Positions 1-8,193 are shown, numbered from the stretch's first letter. The stretch: DNA of 64,000 bases from a bacterium (GCA_016124905.1 WGMV01000008.1:1-64000); one strand, 5' to 3'. Numbers and translations are program-made. Notes: generated from the letters alone by a model not told the origin.

Positions 1-484
1 CCAGCGATTCGCCCAGATAACCCTTGTCGTCCAGCGTATCGATGAGATACAGGCCGATCATCCGCGCCGTGCCCTCATCCACTTCCATGATCCACTGGTT
101 GCGCAAATGGTCCTTCAAACTTGGGTTCGGGTTGGCCTGCTGGGAGAGCGGGTCCATCGCATCTCCCCCATCGCCATAGCCCATATTGGCGCCGCTGGTG
201 CCGCTATCCACTTCCCAGTCGTCATAGCTGCGGTCGTCGCCGTCATAGGCATCGTCCCCGCCATCCGCCTCGCTCTCGCCGGACGCTTCACCCTCACCGC
301 CGCTTTCCTTGCTCTCCCAGCCTTCCTCGGCATCGTTGGTCAGAATGGGGTTTTCCGCCAGCTGCCCGGCCACGAAGGCTTCCAGCTCCAGCGAATTCAT
401 CTGCAACAGCTCGATGGACTGGCGCAATTGCTGAGTCATCACCAGCTGTTGTGCTTGTTTTTGCTGAAGTTTTAGCTCGGCCAT
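1..484 (-). CDS. rpoN: RNA polymerase sigma-54 factor RpoN, N-terminal part (cut by window edge)
   Basis: Reading leftward from the ATG at 484, the first 161 codons are open to the window edge. Residues 1-50 are the Gln/Leu-rich region I of sigma-54 (it opens MAELKLQQKQ and continues LRQSIELLQMNSLELEAF), which contacts core polymerase and the -12 element. It is followed by a long acidic, Gly/Asp/Ser-rich region II (about residues 50-115), and then the start of the core-binding domain (LKDHLRNQW, LIDTLDDKGYLGE). Sigma-54 directs enhancer-dependent transcription with AAA+ activators. In many alphaproteobacteria rpoN follows lptB directly in the same direction; here it does too, but two opposite-strand genes lie between them. 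The C-terminal RpoN box lies outside the window. Confidence 0.93.
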   Translation of the reverse strand, partial: MAELKLQQKQAQQLVMTQQLRQSIELLQMNSLELEAFVAGQLAENPILTNDAEEGWESKESGGEGEASGESEADGGDDAYDGDDRSYDDWEVDSGTSGANMGYGDGGDAMDPLSQQANPNPSLKDHLRNQWIMEVDEGTARMIGLYLIDTLDDKGYLGESL

Positions 485-521
485 GGTTAATTATTTAACG
501 AATCTGTAATGTTGAGCAGGT

Positions 522-1283
522 ATGAGTATCTATCCTTACCATGAGTGCGCCATGCCGTCACCATCCCAAAAGACTTATAACCAGTATCGCGAGTCGGAAG
601 CCACCACGGCCAACCGCACCCTTTTGAAGGCCTATGTGGAACTGCTGAAAAGCGGTGTGGCGCTGAACGCGGAGAATGTGGACCAGATATTCGATCTGAT
701 GAAGGAAAGCTGCGAGAAGCAGGTTGCCTTTCTTGAAACGCGCGGGCAGGGCAAGGCCCCGTTTCAGTATAAGAATGTGCAGGAAGCGAAAGCGCAGCTT
801 TCCACCCTCCGTGCCGACCTGGAAAAACTGGGCCAAAATCCCGGCGCGGTGGAAGGCGTGGAATTTCACCGCACCATGGAGCGCTACCTGCTCGGCATGA
901 AAGATGCCATCGCAGCCGTGGCCAATGAGAAAATGGGCATGAGCGGCTATGGCGCGCTGGGCCTGGCGGGCATTGCAACATTGGGTTTATTCTCCGGCGG
1001 CATCGGCACGGTGCTTGCGGGCGGTATTGCCGCAACCGATGCCCTGCTGACGCTGGCCAGCGCCGGTTATGCCGCCGCGCGCCAGGGCAGTAAAATCAAT
1101 TTCCTGCATCAGATGGGCAGTAACGAGGTGGGTGAGGCCCTGCGCCTCAACCTCGCCATCATCAACGACGCCACCAGGGAAAAGGCAAGCGCGCTGATGA
1201 AAAAGGACGAACCCATCATCGAGCAGGCAACGGGTGAGCACACCCAAACCCTGTTTGATACATCCACCTTGCTGAATAAATAA
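522..1283 (+). CDS. Unknown protein with a glycine-rich hydrophobic central segment
   Basis: No family recognised. The 253-residue product has a charged helical N-terminal half and one long Gly/Ala/Leu-rich hydrophobic stretch at about residues 142-185 that could be a membrane hairpin, then a helical tail. There is no signal peptide. The sequence SGVALNAENVDQI (about residues 43-55) resembles ESGQTLNAEN in the next gene, 13 bases downstream, so the two may share a domain. The start is uncertain: ATG at 522 has a weak GAGCAGG in front, and ATG at 552 (MPSPSQ) is an alternative. The gene sits between lptB and rpoN on the opposite strand, interrupting a usually contiguous block, which suggests insertion. 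Confidence 0.7.
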   Translation: MSIYPYHECAMPSPSQKTYNQYRESEATTANRTLLKAYVELLKSGVALNAENVDQIFDLMKESCEKQVAFLETRGQGKAPFQYKNVQEAKAQLSTLRADLEKLGQNPGAVEGVEFHRTMERYLLGMKDAIAAVANEKMGMSGYGALGLAGIATLGLFSGGIGTVLAGGIAATDALLTLASAGYAAARQGSKINFLHQMGSNEVGEALRLNLAIINDATREKASALMKKDEPIIEQATGEHTQTLFDTSTLLNK

Positions 1284-1295
1284 CCGGAGCGATAA

Positions 1296-1901
1296 ATGAC
1301 CGTTGGCCATGATTTTACTTTGACGGACAAGGAATGCGAAATCGCCAGCGCATTAGGGAGAAACTCCAACGACAATACGCCCGTTATTTTAACGATGATG
1401 CTACTCCTCAAGAATGCGGCTCCATTATTTTATGAGGCATTGATGGAGCTTTCCGATGAATATATCGAGCAGGATACAGACTCGCAGGCATATAATGTGA
1501 TGGATTCGGAAAGGCTTCGGTCCCTCTTTGCAGAGTGCGGCATCGATATCGAAGGCATGCTGAGGGATTGGCAATGGAAACAGGAGACCGCCAGCGTGTT
1601 GCTGGGCTATACGCCGGTTCAGCTGGCTCCCACACCGCGTGACCACCTAAACCATAGTCTTCATGGCCTGACAGGTGCGGTGCAGGCGCTGTATAAAAAC
1701 AGCGAATCCGGCCAGACGCTCAATGCAGAGAACATCTTGCTGGGTGATGAAAAAACGTTGGGTGATACGTTGCCTGACCTGCTGGCCCAGAATGAACGCC
1801 ATATCGGCGGTTTTGCGCTGACACGGTTTGAACCCGGCACGGCCAAGCTTGTGGATGCCGCCATCGTGCAGCAGGAATCCCCAGCCTTTTATCGCGTCTA
1901 A
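1296..1901 (+). CDS. Unknown 201-residue protein, partner of the preceding gene
   Basis: No family recognised. The product is soluble-looking and mostly helical, with no signal peptide or membrane segment. A GGAGCG ribosome site lies 6 bases before the ATG. It follows the 522-1283 gene by 12 bases on the same strand, so they are probably co-transcribed. It contains ESGQTLNAEN at about residue 130, similar to SGVALNAEN in the upstream product. Its 3' end overlaps the convergent lptB stop by 4 bases. The nucleotide sequence looks more A/T-rich than the flanking lpt genes, which together with its position inside the lptB-rpoN junction suggests acquisition. Confidence 0.7.
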   Translation: MTVGHDFTLTDKECEIASALGRNSNDNTPVILTMMLLLKNAAPLFYEALMELSDEYIEQDTDSQAYNVMDSERLRSLFAECGIDIEGMLRDWQWKQETASVLLGYTPVQLAPTPRDHLNHSLHGLTGAVQALYKNSESGQTLNAENILLGDEKTLGDTLPDLLAQNERHIGGFALTRFEPGTAKLVDAAIVQQESPAFYRV

Positions 1902-2932
1902 AGGCTGAACCGCTCGCCCAGATACACGCGGCGCACATCCGCGTCATTCACGATATCCTGCGGTGATCCTTCAATCAGCACCGTGCCTTCATGGATGATG
2001 TAGGCGCGGTCAATGATATCGAGCGTCTCCCGCACATTATGGTCGGTAATCAGCACGCCGAGGCCGCGATGCTTCAGGTGGCTGACGATCTCGCGCACAT
2101 CGTTCACCGCAATCGGGTCGATACCGGCCAGCGGCTCGTCCAGCAGCATGAAGGACGGACGCGATGCCAGCGCGCGGGCGATCTCCGCACGGCGGCGCTC
2201 GCCGCCGGAAAGGGCGATGGCGGGCGTATGGCGCAAATGGCTGATGGAGAATTCCGCCAGCAGCTCCTCCAGCATGGCCTGGCGCACTTCGGGGCGGGTT
2301 TCCGTCACTTCCAGCACCGCCATGATGTTGTCTTCCACCGTCAACCCGCGAAAGATCGACGCCTCCTGCGGCAGATAGCCGATGCCGAGCCGCGCGCGCC
2401 TATACATGGGCAGTTTGGTGATGTCATGCCCGTCCAGCGCAATGGCGCCGTAATCCGGCCTGATGAGCCCGGTGATCATGTAAAAGCTGGTCGTCTTGCC
2501 CGCGCCGTTGGGGCCGAGCAGGCCGACCGCCTCGCCCCGCTGCACTTCCAGCGAGATGTCGCGCACTACCGGCCGCGTGCCATAGCGCTTGCCGATATTA
2601 TACACACAAAGCCCCGAACGCCCGGCAATCACCTCCGGCTGAAAATGCTGGGAGGGGTTAGACGCCGGCGAACGGATCGCACCCGCCTGGGGATGTTGGG
2701 GCTGCGCGTGAATAGGCATGGCGAACCCGTTGCCGGTCACACGCGCCCGTGCCTGAGGGCTGGCCTGAAATGGCTTGTTCGCCGGTGCGGTGCGCACATG
2801 CGGCGCGGCGAACGGCTGATTATCCTCTTCCTCGCGCAGCAATTCTTCCATGCTGCGCCGCTTGGGCTTGCCTTTCAAGCTGCCTGCCATCCTGTTGGCG
2901 AGCACATCGAGGATATCTCTGATCATGGACAT
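1898..2932 (-). CDS. lptB: LPS export ABC transporter ATPase LptB with N-terminal extension
   Basis: Cytoplasmic ATPase that powers extraction of lipopolysaccharide from the inner membrane by LptFG and its passage to LptC and LptA. The last 240 residues form a complete ABC domain: Walker A GPNGAGKTT, Q-loop LPQEASIF, signature LSGGERRR, Walker B MLLDEPLAGID and switch His in LITDHNVRE. Typical LptB is about 240 residues; here some 100 extra residues precede it, rich in Ala, Pro, Gln and Arg and probably disordered. ATG at 2932 (MSMIRD) is preferred over a TTG at 2983, but neither has a clear ribosome site. It lies 119 bases after lptA in an lptC-lptA-lptB order. Confidence 0.93.
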   Translation of the reverse strand: MSMIRDILDVLANRMAGSLKGKPKRRSMEELLREEEDNQPFAAPHVRTAPANKPFQASPQARARVTGNGFAMPIHAQPQHPQAGAIRSPASNPSQHFQPEVIAGRSGLCVYNIGKRYGTRPVVRDISLEVQRGEAVGLLGPNGAGKTTSFYMITGLIRPDYGAIALDGHDITKLPMYRRARLGIGYLPQEASIFRGLTVEDNIMAVLEVTETRPEVRQAMLEELLAEFSISHLRHTPAIALSGGERRRAEIARALASRPSFMLLDEPLAGIDPIAVNDVREIVSHLKHRGLGVLITDHNVRETLDIIDRAYIIHEGTVLIEGSPQDIVNDADVRRVYLGERFSL

Positions 2933-3051
2933 AGTATGGAACGCCCGGCGCCAAGCCGCAACCTTTATGCGCTTGGATAACAAAATGGTAATGGGGCGGT
3001 TTACTTAAACCCCGCCAGCCTCTCTGGCAAGCCTATTCGGGGCCTGCAAGG

Positions 3052-3630
3052 CTATTGCGGAACAAACAGACCTTTCACCCGGCCGCCTTTGGCGCCGTTG
3101 GCCGCCGGGCTGCCGCCGCTCACCACGCGGCTGTAGCCCGTGGCGGTGTTATATTCCAATGCGCTGCCTTTCAGCACATTCTGCCCCTGCGTCAGCACCA
3201 CGTCGCCGTAAAGGCGCATCACCTTCTGTTCCACGAAATAGCTTCCGCGCTGGCCGCGCGCATTTTCCTTGGGCGTGCTGATCAGCACATTACCTTCCAC
3301 ATCCACCTGCTGAATGCGCTGCGCATCGCCGCCCGCGGCCTGTGCGTCCTTGGCGGGGGGGGTGGCGGCCGCCTTGTCATCCGGTGCGCGGTAAAGCACC
3401 ACCATTTTGTCGGCATTGATGGTCGTTTCGCCCTGCACGGCCACCACCTTGCCGGTGAAAATGGCCTGATGCTTATCCTGAAACACTTCCAACTGATCGG
3501 CGGTGATTTCGATGGGCTTGTTGCTGTCATCGCCCTTTTTGCCACCCGGCGCACCGGGAAACTGTGCCTGTGCCGTTCCGGCCAGAAAGGCGGCCAGAGC
3601 CAGGGCGGTCATGCGGGTTTTATAGCTCAT
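3052..3630 (-). CDS. lptA: LPS transport periplasmic protein LptA
   Basis: Periplasmic bridge protein that carries LPS from LptC to the outer-membrane LptD. The 192-residue product begins with a clear signal peptide (MSYKTRMTALALAAFLAGTAQA, cleavage after AQA). It then has the OstA-type repeated beta strands: ITADQLEVFQDKHQAIFTGKV, INADKMVVLY, VDVEGNVLIS, and LYGDVVLTQGQNVLKGSALEYN, with the N-x(5)-G-x-A pattern typical of the family. A Lys/Ala/Pro-rich insert sits near residues 85-105. The ATG overlaps the lptC stop by 4 bases, indicating translational coupling. Confidence 0.92.
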   Translation of the reverse strand: MSYKTRMTALALAAFLAGTAQAQFPGAPGGKKGDDSNKPIEITADQLEVFQDKHQAIFTGKVVAVQGETTINADKMVVLYRAPDDKAAATPPAKDAQAAGGDAQRIQQVDVEGNVLISTPKENARGQRGSYFVEQKVMRLYGDVVLTQGQNVLKGSALEYNTATGYSRVVSGGSPAANGAKGGRVKGLFVPQ

Positions 3631-4328
3631 TGATTCCCATCCATAGTAAGCGTCACGTGCACATTGGGCGCAAAGCGGATGATACCATCCTTGCTTCTCA
3701 GGTCAAAGCCGTCGGCGCGGATGGTGCCCTGCAGGCTTTGTCCCTGCACCGGCTTGTCGCCGTGCAGATGGTTGCTGGCCACATCGACGAATGCTTCCTC
3801 GGTGTAAAAGCTGATGCCGCTGTCATAATGCAGCTGCACATCGCCATTGAGGGTGAGTTTCTTTTCCTTGATTTTGATGACCCCGGTTTTCGCCAAAACG
3901 GAAACCCAGTGCCCGTCCTTCAAATTCATGTCCGCCTGCACGGTTACCAGTTCCGCCATTTCTGGCGAGGCCTGTTTCGCCTGTGCCGCGGTCACCACAT
4001 AGGGCTGCCCTTCGGCGTCCACACCTTCGAATTTGGGTTTCACCATCACCGGCGTGCCTTCCTTATGCTCCACGGAGGAGAAGGCGAGGTTGAAGCGGTT
4101 CTTGTCATGCTCGCTGTAGGCCACCCAGCCGAGTGCCACCAGTGTGGCCGCCGCCACCAGCGCCAGGCAGAGCTTCACCAGTTTGATGACCTTGCGCCGC
4201 ACACCGATAGTGCCCACATTCGCGCGCGGTTTGGGAATAAAGGCCGAAAGCCCGAGCTCATCCAGCAGGGAAGGCTCTTCGTCCCATCCCTTATCCTCGC
4301 GTGGTTCCTTGCGCAGCGGTTCGTTCAC
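3627..4328 (-). CDS. lptC: LPS export protein LptC
   Basis: Bitopic inner-membrane protein that takes LPS from LptBFG and hands it to LptA. The product has a 45-residue cytosolic N-terminus, a single membrane segment at about residues 50-70 (LVKLCLALVAAATLVALGWVAY), and a beta-jellyroll periplasmic domain with MVKPKFEGVDAEGQPYVVTAAQA, a family hallmark. At 233 residues it is longer than the enterobacterial protein (about 190) but normal for alphaproteobacteria. It sits 9 bases after kdsD and overlaps lptA by 4 bases. Confidence 0.88.
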   Translation of the reverse strand: MNEPLRKEPREDKGWDEEPSLLDELGLSAFIPKPRANVGTIGVRRKVIKLVKLCLALVAAATLVALGWVAYSEHDKNRFNLAFSSVEHKEGTPVMVKPKFEGVDAEGQPYVVTAAQAKQASPEMAELVTVQADMNLKDGHWVSVLAKTGVIKIKEKKLTLNGDVQLHYDSGISFYTEEAFVDVASNHLHGDKPVQGQSLQGTIRADGFDLRSKDGIIRFAPNVHVTLTMDGNQ

Positions 4329-4337
4329 GCCATTACC

Positions 4338-5360
4338 TTATGCAATGCCCGCACGCAGCAGGTCATGGATATGCACCAGCCCTTTCAGCGCGCCGTCCTC
4401 CGCCACCAGCAGGGAGGTGATGGATTTCTCGTTCATAATCGCCAGGGCTTCGGTCGCCAGCGCCTGCGGGCGGATGGTGCGCGGCCCTTTGGTCATCACG
4501 TCGCCTGCTTTCGCCTTAATCAGCTGCTCGCCCATGTGGCGGCGCAAATCGCCATCGGTGATGATGCCTTCAATATGGCCCCCCCTACCATCAAGGTCGC
4601 CGTCCACCACCACGGCGCAGCCGAAGCCTTTCTGGCTGATTTCTACAATCACTTCACTCATCGGCGCGGCCGGTTTCACTTTCGGCAGGCTGTCATCGGC
4701 ATGCATCAGGTCCTGCACGCGCACAAACGCCTTGCCCAGCTTGCCGCCCGGGTGGAAAATGCCGAAATCCTCGGTGGAAAAGCCTTTCAGCTGCATCACC
4801 GCCACGGCCAGCGCATCGCCGAGCGCCAGCATCATGGTGGTCGACGTGGTCGGCGCTTTCACCGGGCTTGCCTCGGGCGTTTCCGGCAGCACCAGCGCCA
4901 CGCGGCTGGCATCCACCAGGGCGGAGCTCTTCCGCCGCACCATGCCGATCATCGGGATGGAAAAGCGCGTGCAATAGGTGATCAGGTCGTGCAGTTCCGC
5001 CGTTTCGCCGGAATTGGAAAGCACCAGCGCCACGTCTCCCGGCATGATCATGCCCAGGTCGCCATGGCTGGCTTCGCCCGGATGCACAAAAAAGGCGGGC
5101 GTGCCGGTGGAGGCGAAGGTCGCGGCCATCTTACGCGCCACATGGCCGCTTTTGCCCATGCCGCTGGTGATGAGGCGGCCTTTGGCCTCGGCAATCAGCC
5201 GCACCGCGTCGGTAAAATGGTGGTCCAGCTCGTTTTCCAGCGCCTTGAGGCCCTCTATTTCCTGCTCCAGCACGGCGCGTCCCCAGGCAAGGAGCTGTTC
5301 GGTATCGGCCTGGCCGGGCGAAAGGGTAGGGGGTGTCATGCTGCGGATACCTGGTTTCAT
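4338..5360 (-). CDS. kdsD: Arabinose-5-phosphate isomerase KdsD (KpsF/GutQ family)
   Basis: Cytosolic enzyme converting ribulose 5-phosphate to arabinose 5-phosphate, the first step to Kdo for LPS. Residues about 40-190 form a sugar-isomerase (SIS) domain with ITSGMGKSGHVARKMAATFASTGTPAFF, HPGEASHGDLG and VLSNSGETAE. Residues about 215-340 carry two CBS domains (VQDLMHADDSLP, AGDVMTKGPRTI). Length 340 is near the family norm of 320-330. GAGG lies 5 bases before ATG 5360, which is preferred over the internal ATG at 5339. It heads the kdsD-lptC-lptA-lptB transcription unit, so Kdo supply and LPS export are co-expressed. Confidence 0.93.
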   Translation of the reverse strand: MKPGIRSMTPPTLSPGQADTEQLLAWGRAVLEQEIEGLKALENELDHHFTDAVRLIAEAKGRLITSGMGKSGHVARKMAATFASTGTPAFFVHPGEASHGDLGMIMPGDVALVLSNSGETAELHDLITYCTRFSIPMIGMVRRKSSALVDASRVALVLPETPEASPVKAPTTSTTMMLALGDALAVAVMQLKGFSTEDFGIFHPGGKLGKAFVRVQDLMHADDSLPKVKPAAPMSEVIVEISQKGFGCAVVVDGDLDGRGGHIEGIITDGDLRRHMGEQLIKAKAGDVMTKGPRTIRPQALATEALAIMNEKSITSLLVAEDGALKGLVHIHDLLRAGIA

Positions 5361-5576
5361 AATGCCTCGCGCGGGCGGAATTCCTTATGTTGAGGCTGTC
5401 ATAGCAAAAACTGGCCTCTCAAACAATCAAAGCCGGAATCTAAATTCATTAACGGCGATATTGCAAATCACTCTCATTTAATTTACTGCTTTTCACATCA
5501 TTGTCACATTGGCTTTGTAAATTTTGGGCAGCATTCCTTTGCAACGGCCCGTTGCGACCATCCCCCGGCGGATAAC

Positions 5577-7997
5577 ATGACCGAACCACACCATCACGAC
5601 CACGACCACGATCACGATCACGACCACGACCACGATCACGATCATGCGAAAAAACCGCCATTGACCGACATCGTCGCGCGGGAGGAAGCCCGCAGCCAGT
5701 TCATGCAGGTTTTCTCCGTCATCACCAACTCCGCGCGCGCCCTCATCAACACGCCGCTGTCGCTGCTGGCCTCGCCGCTGTTCAACCGCGCGCCGGGCGT
5801 GCAGAATTTCGCCAATAACCTCCGTTCATCCTCTTTCCTTTCCAGCCCCTGGTATGCCGAAGAAGCCAAGCTCGGCTACGGCGGCATCGCCGGTCTGGCC
5901 GGTATGGGTGCACTGGGCGCCATCGCCACCGGCACCGTGCTGAAGGACGCCCCCTCCATCGTCAAAAAAGCCGTCAACCTCATCACCACCCTGCCGATGA
6001 TCGAACGCATTCTCGGGCCGGACTGGTACGAGACCTCCGGCCTGGAAGCCCGCTTTCACAAACATGAAGAAGACGGTCACGACCATCATCATGGCGGCCA
6101 TGAAGGCCATCAGCATGGCGGCCAGATCGGCGGCATGGACATCCCCGATTTCGCCATGAACACCGCCACTGGCGCCCTCTGGTCCTACGGCCTGGGCACG
6201 GATAACAGCAAATTCCTTTTCAGCTCCGCCCTGCTGACGGCGCTTTTCGCCGGTTCCGGCGCCACGGAAGACATGGTCATGTCCCGCTCCGAGGCCCTCG
6301 AGGCCCTCAAGCAAACCCTGCCGACAGAGGCTCAGGTGCTGGAAGACGGCAAGCTCGTGACGCGCTCCACCCACACCCTGCATCCGGGGGACGTCGTCAT
6401 GGTGCGCGCGGGCGAGGCCATCCCGGCGGATGGCGTGGTCCGCAAAGTCGACGGCAAAGGCTACGTCAACACCCAGATGCACACGGGCGATGAACTCGAC
6501 ACCGTCATCCAGCCCGGCAAGCCCATTCTTCAGGGCTCCATGATCAAAGAAGGCGTCTATACCGTGGAGCTGACCGCCAGCCCGCAGGAATCCCGCCTGC
6601 AAAGCCTCATCACCAAAATTGAAGATGCACCTGCTGCCATAACCGAAAGCCGGTTTGAAAAAGCAACAAACTGGTATGTATTCGGGCTGCTGGGAGCAGC
6701 TGGCGCACAATTCATTCATGCGCTCCATCATGGTCACGGTCTTGGCAAGGCCATTGAAAAGACACTGCAGCTCATCGTCAAGGGCGCGCCATGCCCATTG
6801 GGTGCGGCGCCGCTGGTGCGCAAGGCCACCACCGGTCGCCTGGCCGCGGAAGAGGGCATTTACATCAACGACCACGAAAAGGCCGAGGCCCTTCCCAACG
6901 TCAAGCGCATGTATTTCGACATCGTCGGCACGCTGGCTGATGACCGGCTGCAGGTGCTCGGCACCCCCGCCGCCTTCGATCAGCAAGGCAACGCCAAAAC
7001 CTTTTCCCCCGGCATGCTGGAGCGTCTCGGCATGGCCGAAACGCTGGTGAACCACCCCAACGCCCGCGCCATTGTGGATTACGCCAAAGCCAATATCGAA
7101 GGCTTCGCCTACAACGAATTGCGCGACAATAACGGCTTCGAGGCCGACCCCGGCAGCCGCGGCATGAAAGCCATTTTCGATGGCCACACCGTCATCGCCG
7201 GTCGCCCTGATTACGTGCAGGAACAAGTCGGCCGTCACCGCCCCATGCCCGCCAGCGTGCAGGCGCAGCTGGATGCGATGGAAGCAGCCCATCAGAAGCC
7301 TGTGTTGCTGTTCGACAGCGAAGACGGCTGGGCCGTGATGGGCTTCGGCAACCATGTGCGCGAACATGCCGCCGCTACGGTGGATGCATTGAAGGCCATG
7401 GGCATTGAAGTCGGCATCATCACCGGCTCTTCCCCCGCCTATGCCAGCGAGATCGCCCGCCAGCTCAATATCGACCCCGCCCTGGTCTATAGCAACGCCA
7501 CCGGAAGCGAAAAGGCGGCTATTCTTGATCGTGATAAAGCCACAGGCATATTGCCTGGCTTCGTGGGGGATGCGTTGAATGATTCTGAAGCCGTGAAAGG
7601 TCACTTATCTTTTGCTATCGACAGTGGCTCTTACGTGACTAAAACCCATGCTGCGGTCGTCACGCGTGAGCTGGAATCCATCCCGCCGCTGCTGCACCTG
7701 TTCAAGAACCTCAATGGACAGATCAAGCTCATGTATGGCGGCGCCGCCACCTGGATGACCGGCCTTATCGCCAGTCACCCCTTCATCGACATGGATACCG
7801 GCGTGGCCGCCGTGGCGCACGAATCCCCGACCCTCGGCCTCACGGCATGGTCGGCAGGCGTGCAGCCCGACCGCAACATGAAAACCTTCCGCGCCGAACG
7901 CGATGCCCTCGTACACGGCAAATGGGACGAGGTGATCGCCGGCAACGCCAAGGACCAGCAACAGGCCCAGCAACAACTGGTCACCAAAAACGCCTAA
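5577..7997 (+). CDS. His-rich P-type ATPase-like protein with degenerate signature motifs
   Basis: An 806-residue relative of heavy-metal P-type ATPases. The N-terminus is a run of alternating His and Asp (residues 5-23), and a second His cluster lies at about 160-184; both look metal-binding. Recognisable elements: an actuator loop with TGDE (about 303) instead of TGES/TGE, a membrane CPL at 406-408 where P1B pumps have CPC, the phosphorylation-site region as FDIVGT with Asp448 kept but Lys-Thr replaced by Ile-Val, an N-domain NHP (His493) as in P1B pumps, ITGS instead of LTGD, and a hinge GDALND (664-669) instead of GDGxND. There is no HMA domain. It probably does not cycle as a normal pump; a metal-storage, chaperone or regulatory role is possible. 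Confidence 0.8.
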   Translation: MTEPHHHDHDHDHDHDHDHDHDHAKKPPLTDIVAREEARSQFMQVFSVITNSARALINTPLSLLASPLFNRAPGVQNFANNLRSSSFLSSPWYAEEAKLGYGGIAGLAGMGALGAIATGTVLKDAPSIVKKAVNLITTLPMIERILGPDWYETSGLEARFHKHEEDGHDHHHGGHEGHQHGGQIGGMDIPDFAMNTATGALWSYGLGTDNSKFLFSSALLTALFAGSGATEDMVMSRSEALEALKQTLPTEAQVLEDGKLVTRSTHTLHPGDVVMVRAGEAIPADGVVRKVDGKGYVNTQMHTGDELDTVIQPGKPILQGSMIKEGVYTVELTASPQESRLQSLITKIEDAPAAITESRFEKATNWYVFGLLGAAGAQFIHALHHGHGLGKAIEKTLQLIVKGAPCPLGAAPLVRKATTGRLAAEEGIYINDHEKAEALPNVKRMYFDIVGTLADDRLQVLGTPAAFDQQGNAKTFSPGMLERLGMAETLVNHPNARAIVDYAKANIEGFAYNELRDNNGFEADPGSRGMKAIFDGHTVIAGRPDYVQEQVGRHRPMPASVQAQLDAMEAAHQKPVLLFDSEDGWAVMGFGNHVREHAAATVDALKAMGIEVGIITGSSPAYASEIARQLNIDPALVYSNATGSEKAAILDRDKATGILPGFVGDALNDSEAVKGHLSFAIDSGSYVTKTHAAVVTRELESIPPLLHLFKNLNGQIKLMYGGAATWMTGLIASHPFIDMDTGVAAVAHESPTLGLTAWSAGVQPDRNMKTFRAERDALVHGKWDEVIAGNAKDQQQAQQQLVTKNA
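5589..5646 (+). repeat. GAC-CAC / GAT-CAC codon repeat encoding the His-Asp tract
   Basis: About ten tandem 6-base units alternating Asp and His codons (cacgac/cacgat) at the start of the P-type ATPase-like gene. Such a short tandem array can change in length by slippage while keeping frame, because the unit is 6 bases. Confidence 0.85.
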
Positions 7998-8005
7998 AAC
8001 CATAC

Positions 8006-8076
8006 TGGAGCGCAGCGACTGGGTGCGACCGCACTCCGCGCCTTATTGGCGCGTAATAGCGAGCAGCGCGAGCCAA
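8006..8076 (+). repeat. Dispersed intergenic repeat, copy 1
   Basis: Begins TGGAGCGCAGCGACTGG and ends GCGAGCAGCGCGAGCCA. Internal hairpins can be drawn: GTGCG-ac-CGCAC (8023-8034) and GCGCC-TTATT-GGCGC (8038-8052). It lies between two genes. It differs from copy 2 mainly in the first hairpin, where a different stem sequence still pairs. Confidence 0.8.
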
Positions 8077-8084
8077 TAAAGAAG

Positions 8085-8154
8085 TGGAGCGCAGCGACTG
8101 GCCCATTGAGGGCCCGCGCCTTATTGGCGCGTGATAGCGAGCAGCGCGAGCCAA
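8085..8154 (+). repeat. Dispersed intergenic repeat, copy 2
   Basis: In tandem with copy 1, 8 bases apart. Same start and end blocks, with GGCCC-ATTGA-GGGCC as the first hairpin (8101-8115) and GCGCC-TTATT-GGCGC as the second. A third copy is at 41675-41742. Confidence 0.82.
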
Positions 8155-8160
8155 CATAAA

Positions 8161-8193
8161 CTGCCTATGAAGGTCTTAGACCTTCATAGGCAG
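8161..8193. other. Perfect 15-bp inverted repeat overlapping the 3' end of the permease gene
   Basis: CTGCCTATGAAGGTC, three bases, then the exact reverse complement. The right arm is the last five sense codons (Leu-Pro-Met-Lys-Val) of the leftward permease gene, the loop is its TAA stop, and the left arm is the mirror copy just outside the gene. There is no T-tract, so it is not a classic intrinsic terminator, though it could protect the mRNA 3' end. Confidence 0.85.

Noticed and set aside
3564-5393. 609-codon open frame on the plus strand
   Set aside because: Opposite to lptC and kdsD, which have clear family motifs; the frame is His/Arg-rich shadow sequence of G+C-rich genes.
5826-7604. 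592-codon open frame on the minus strand
   Set aside because: Antisense to the P-type ATPase-like gene, without family-like motifs; a product of codon bias on the other strand.
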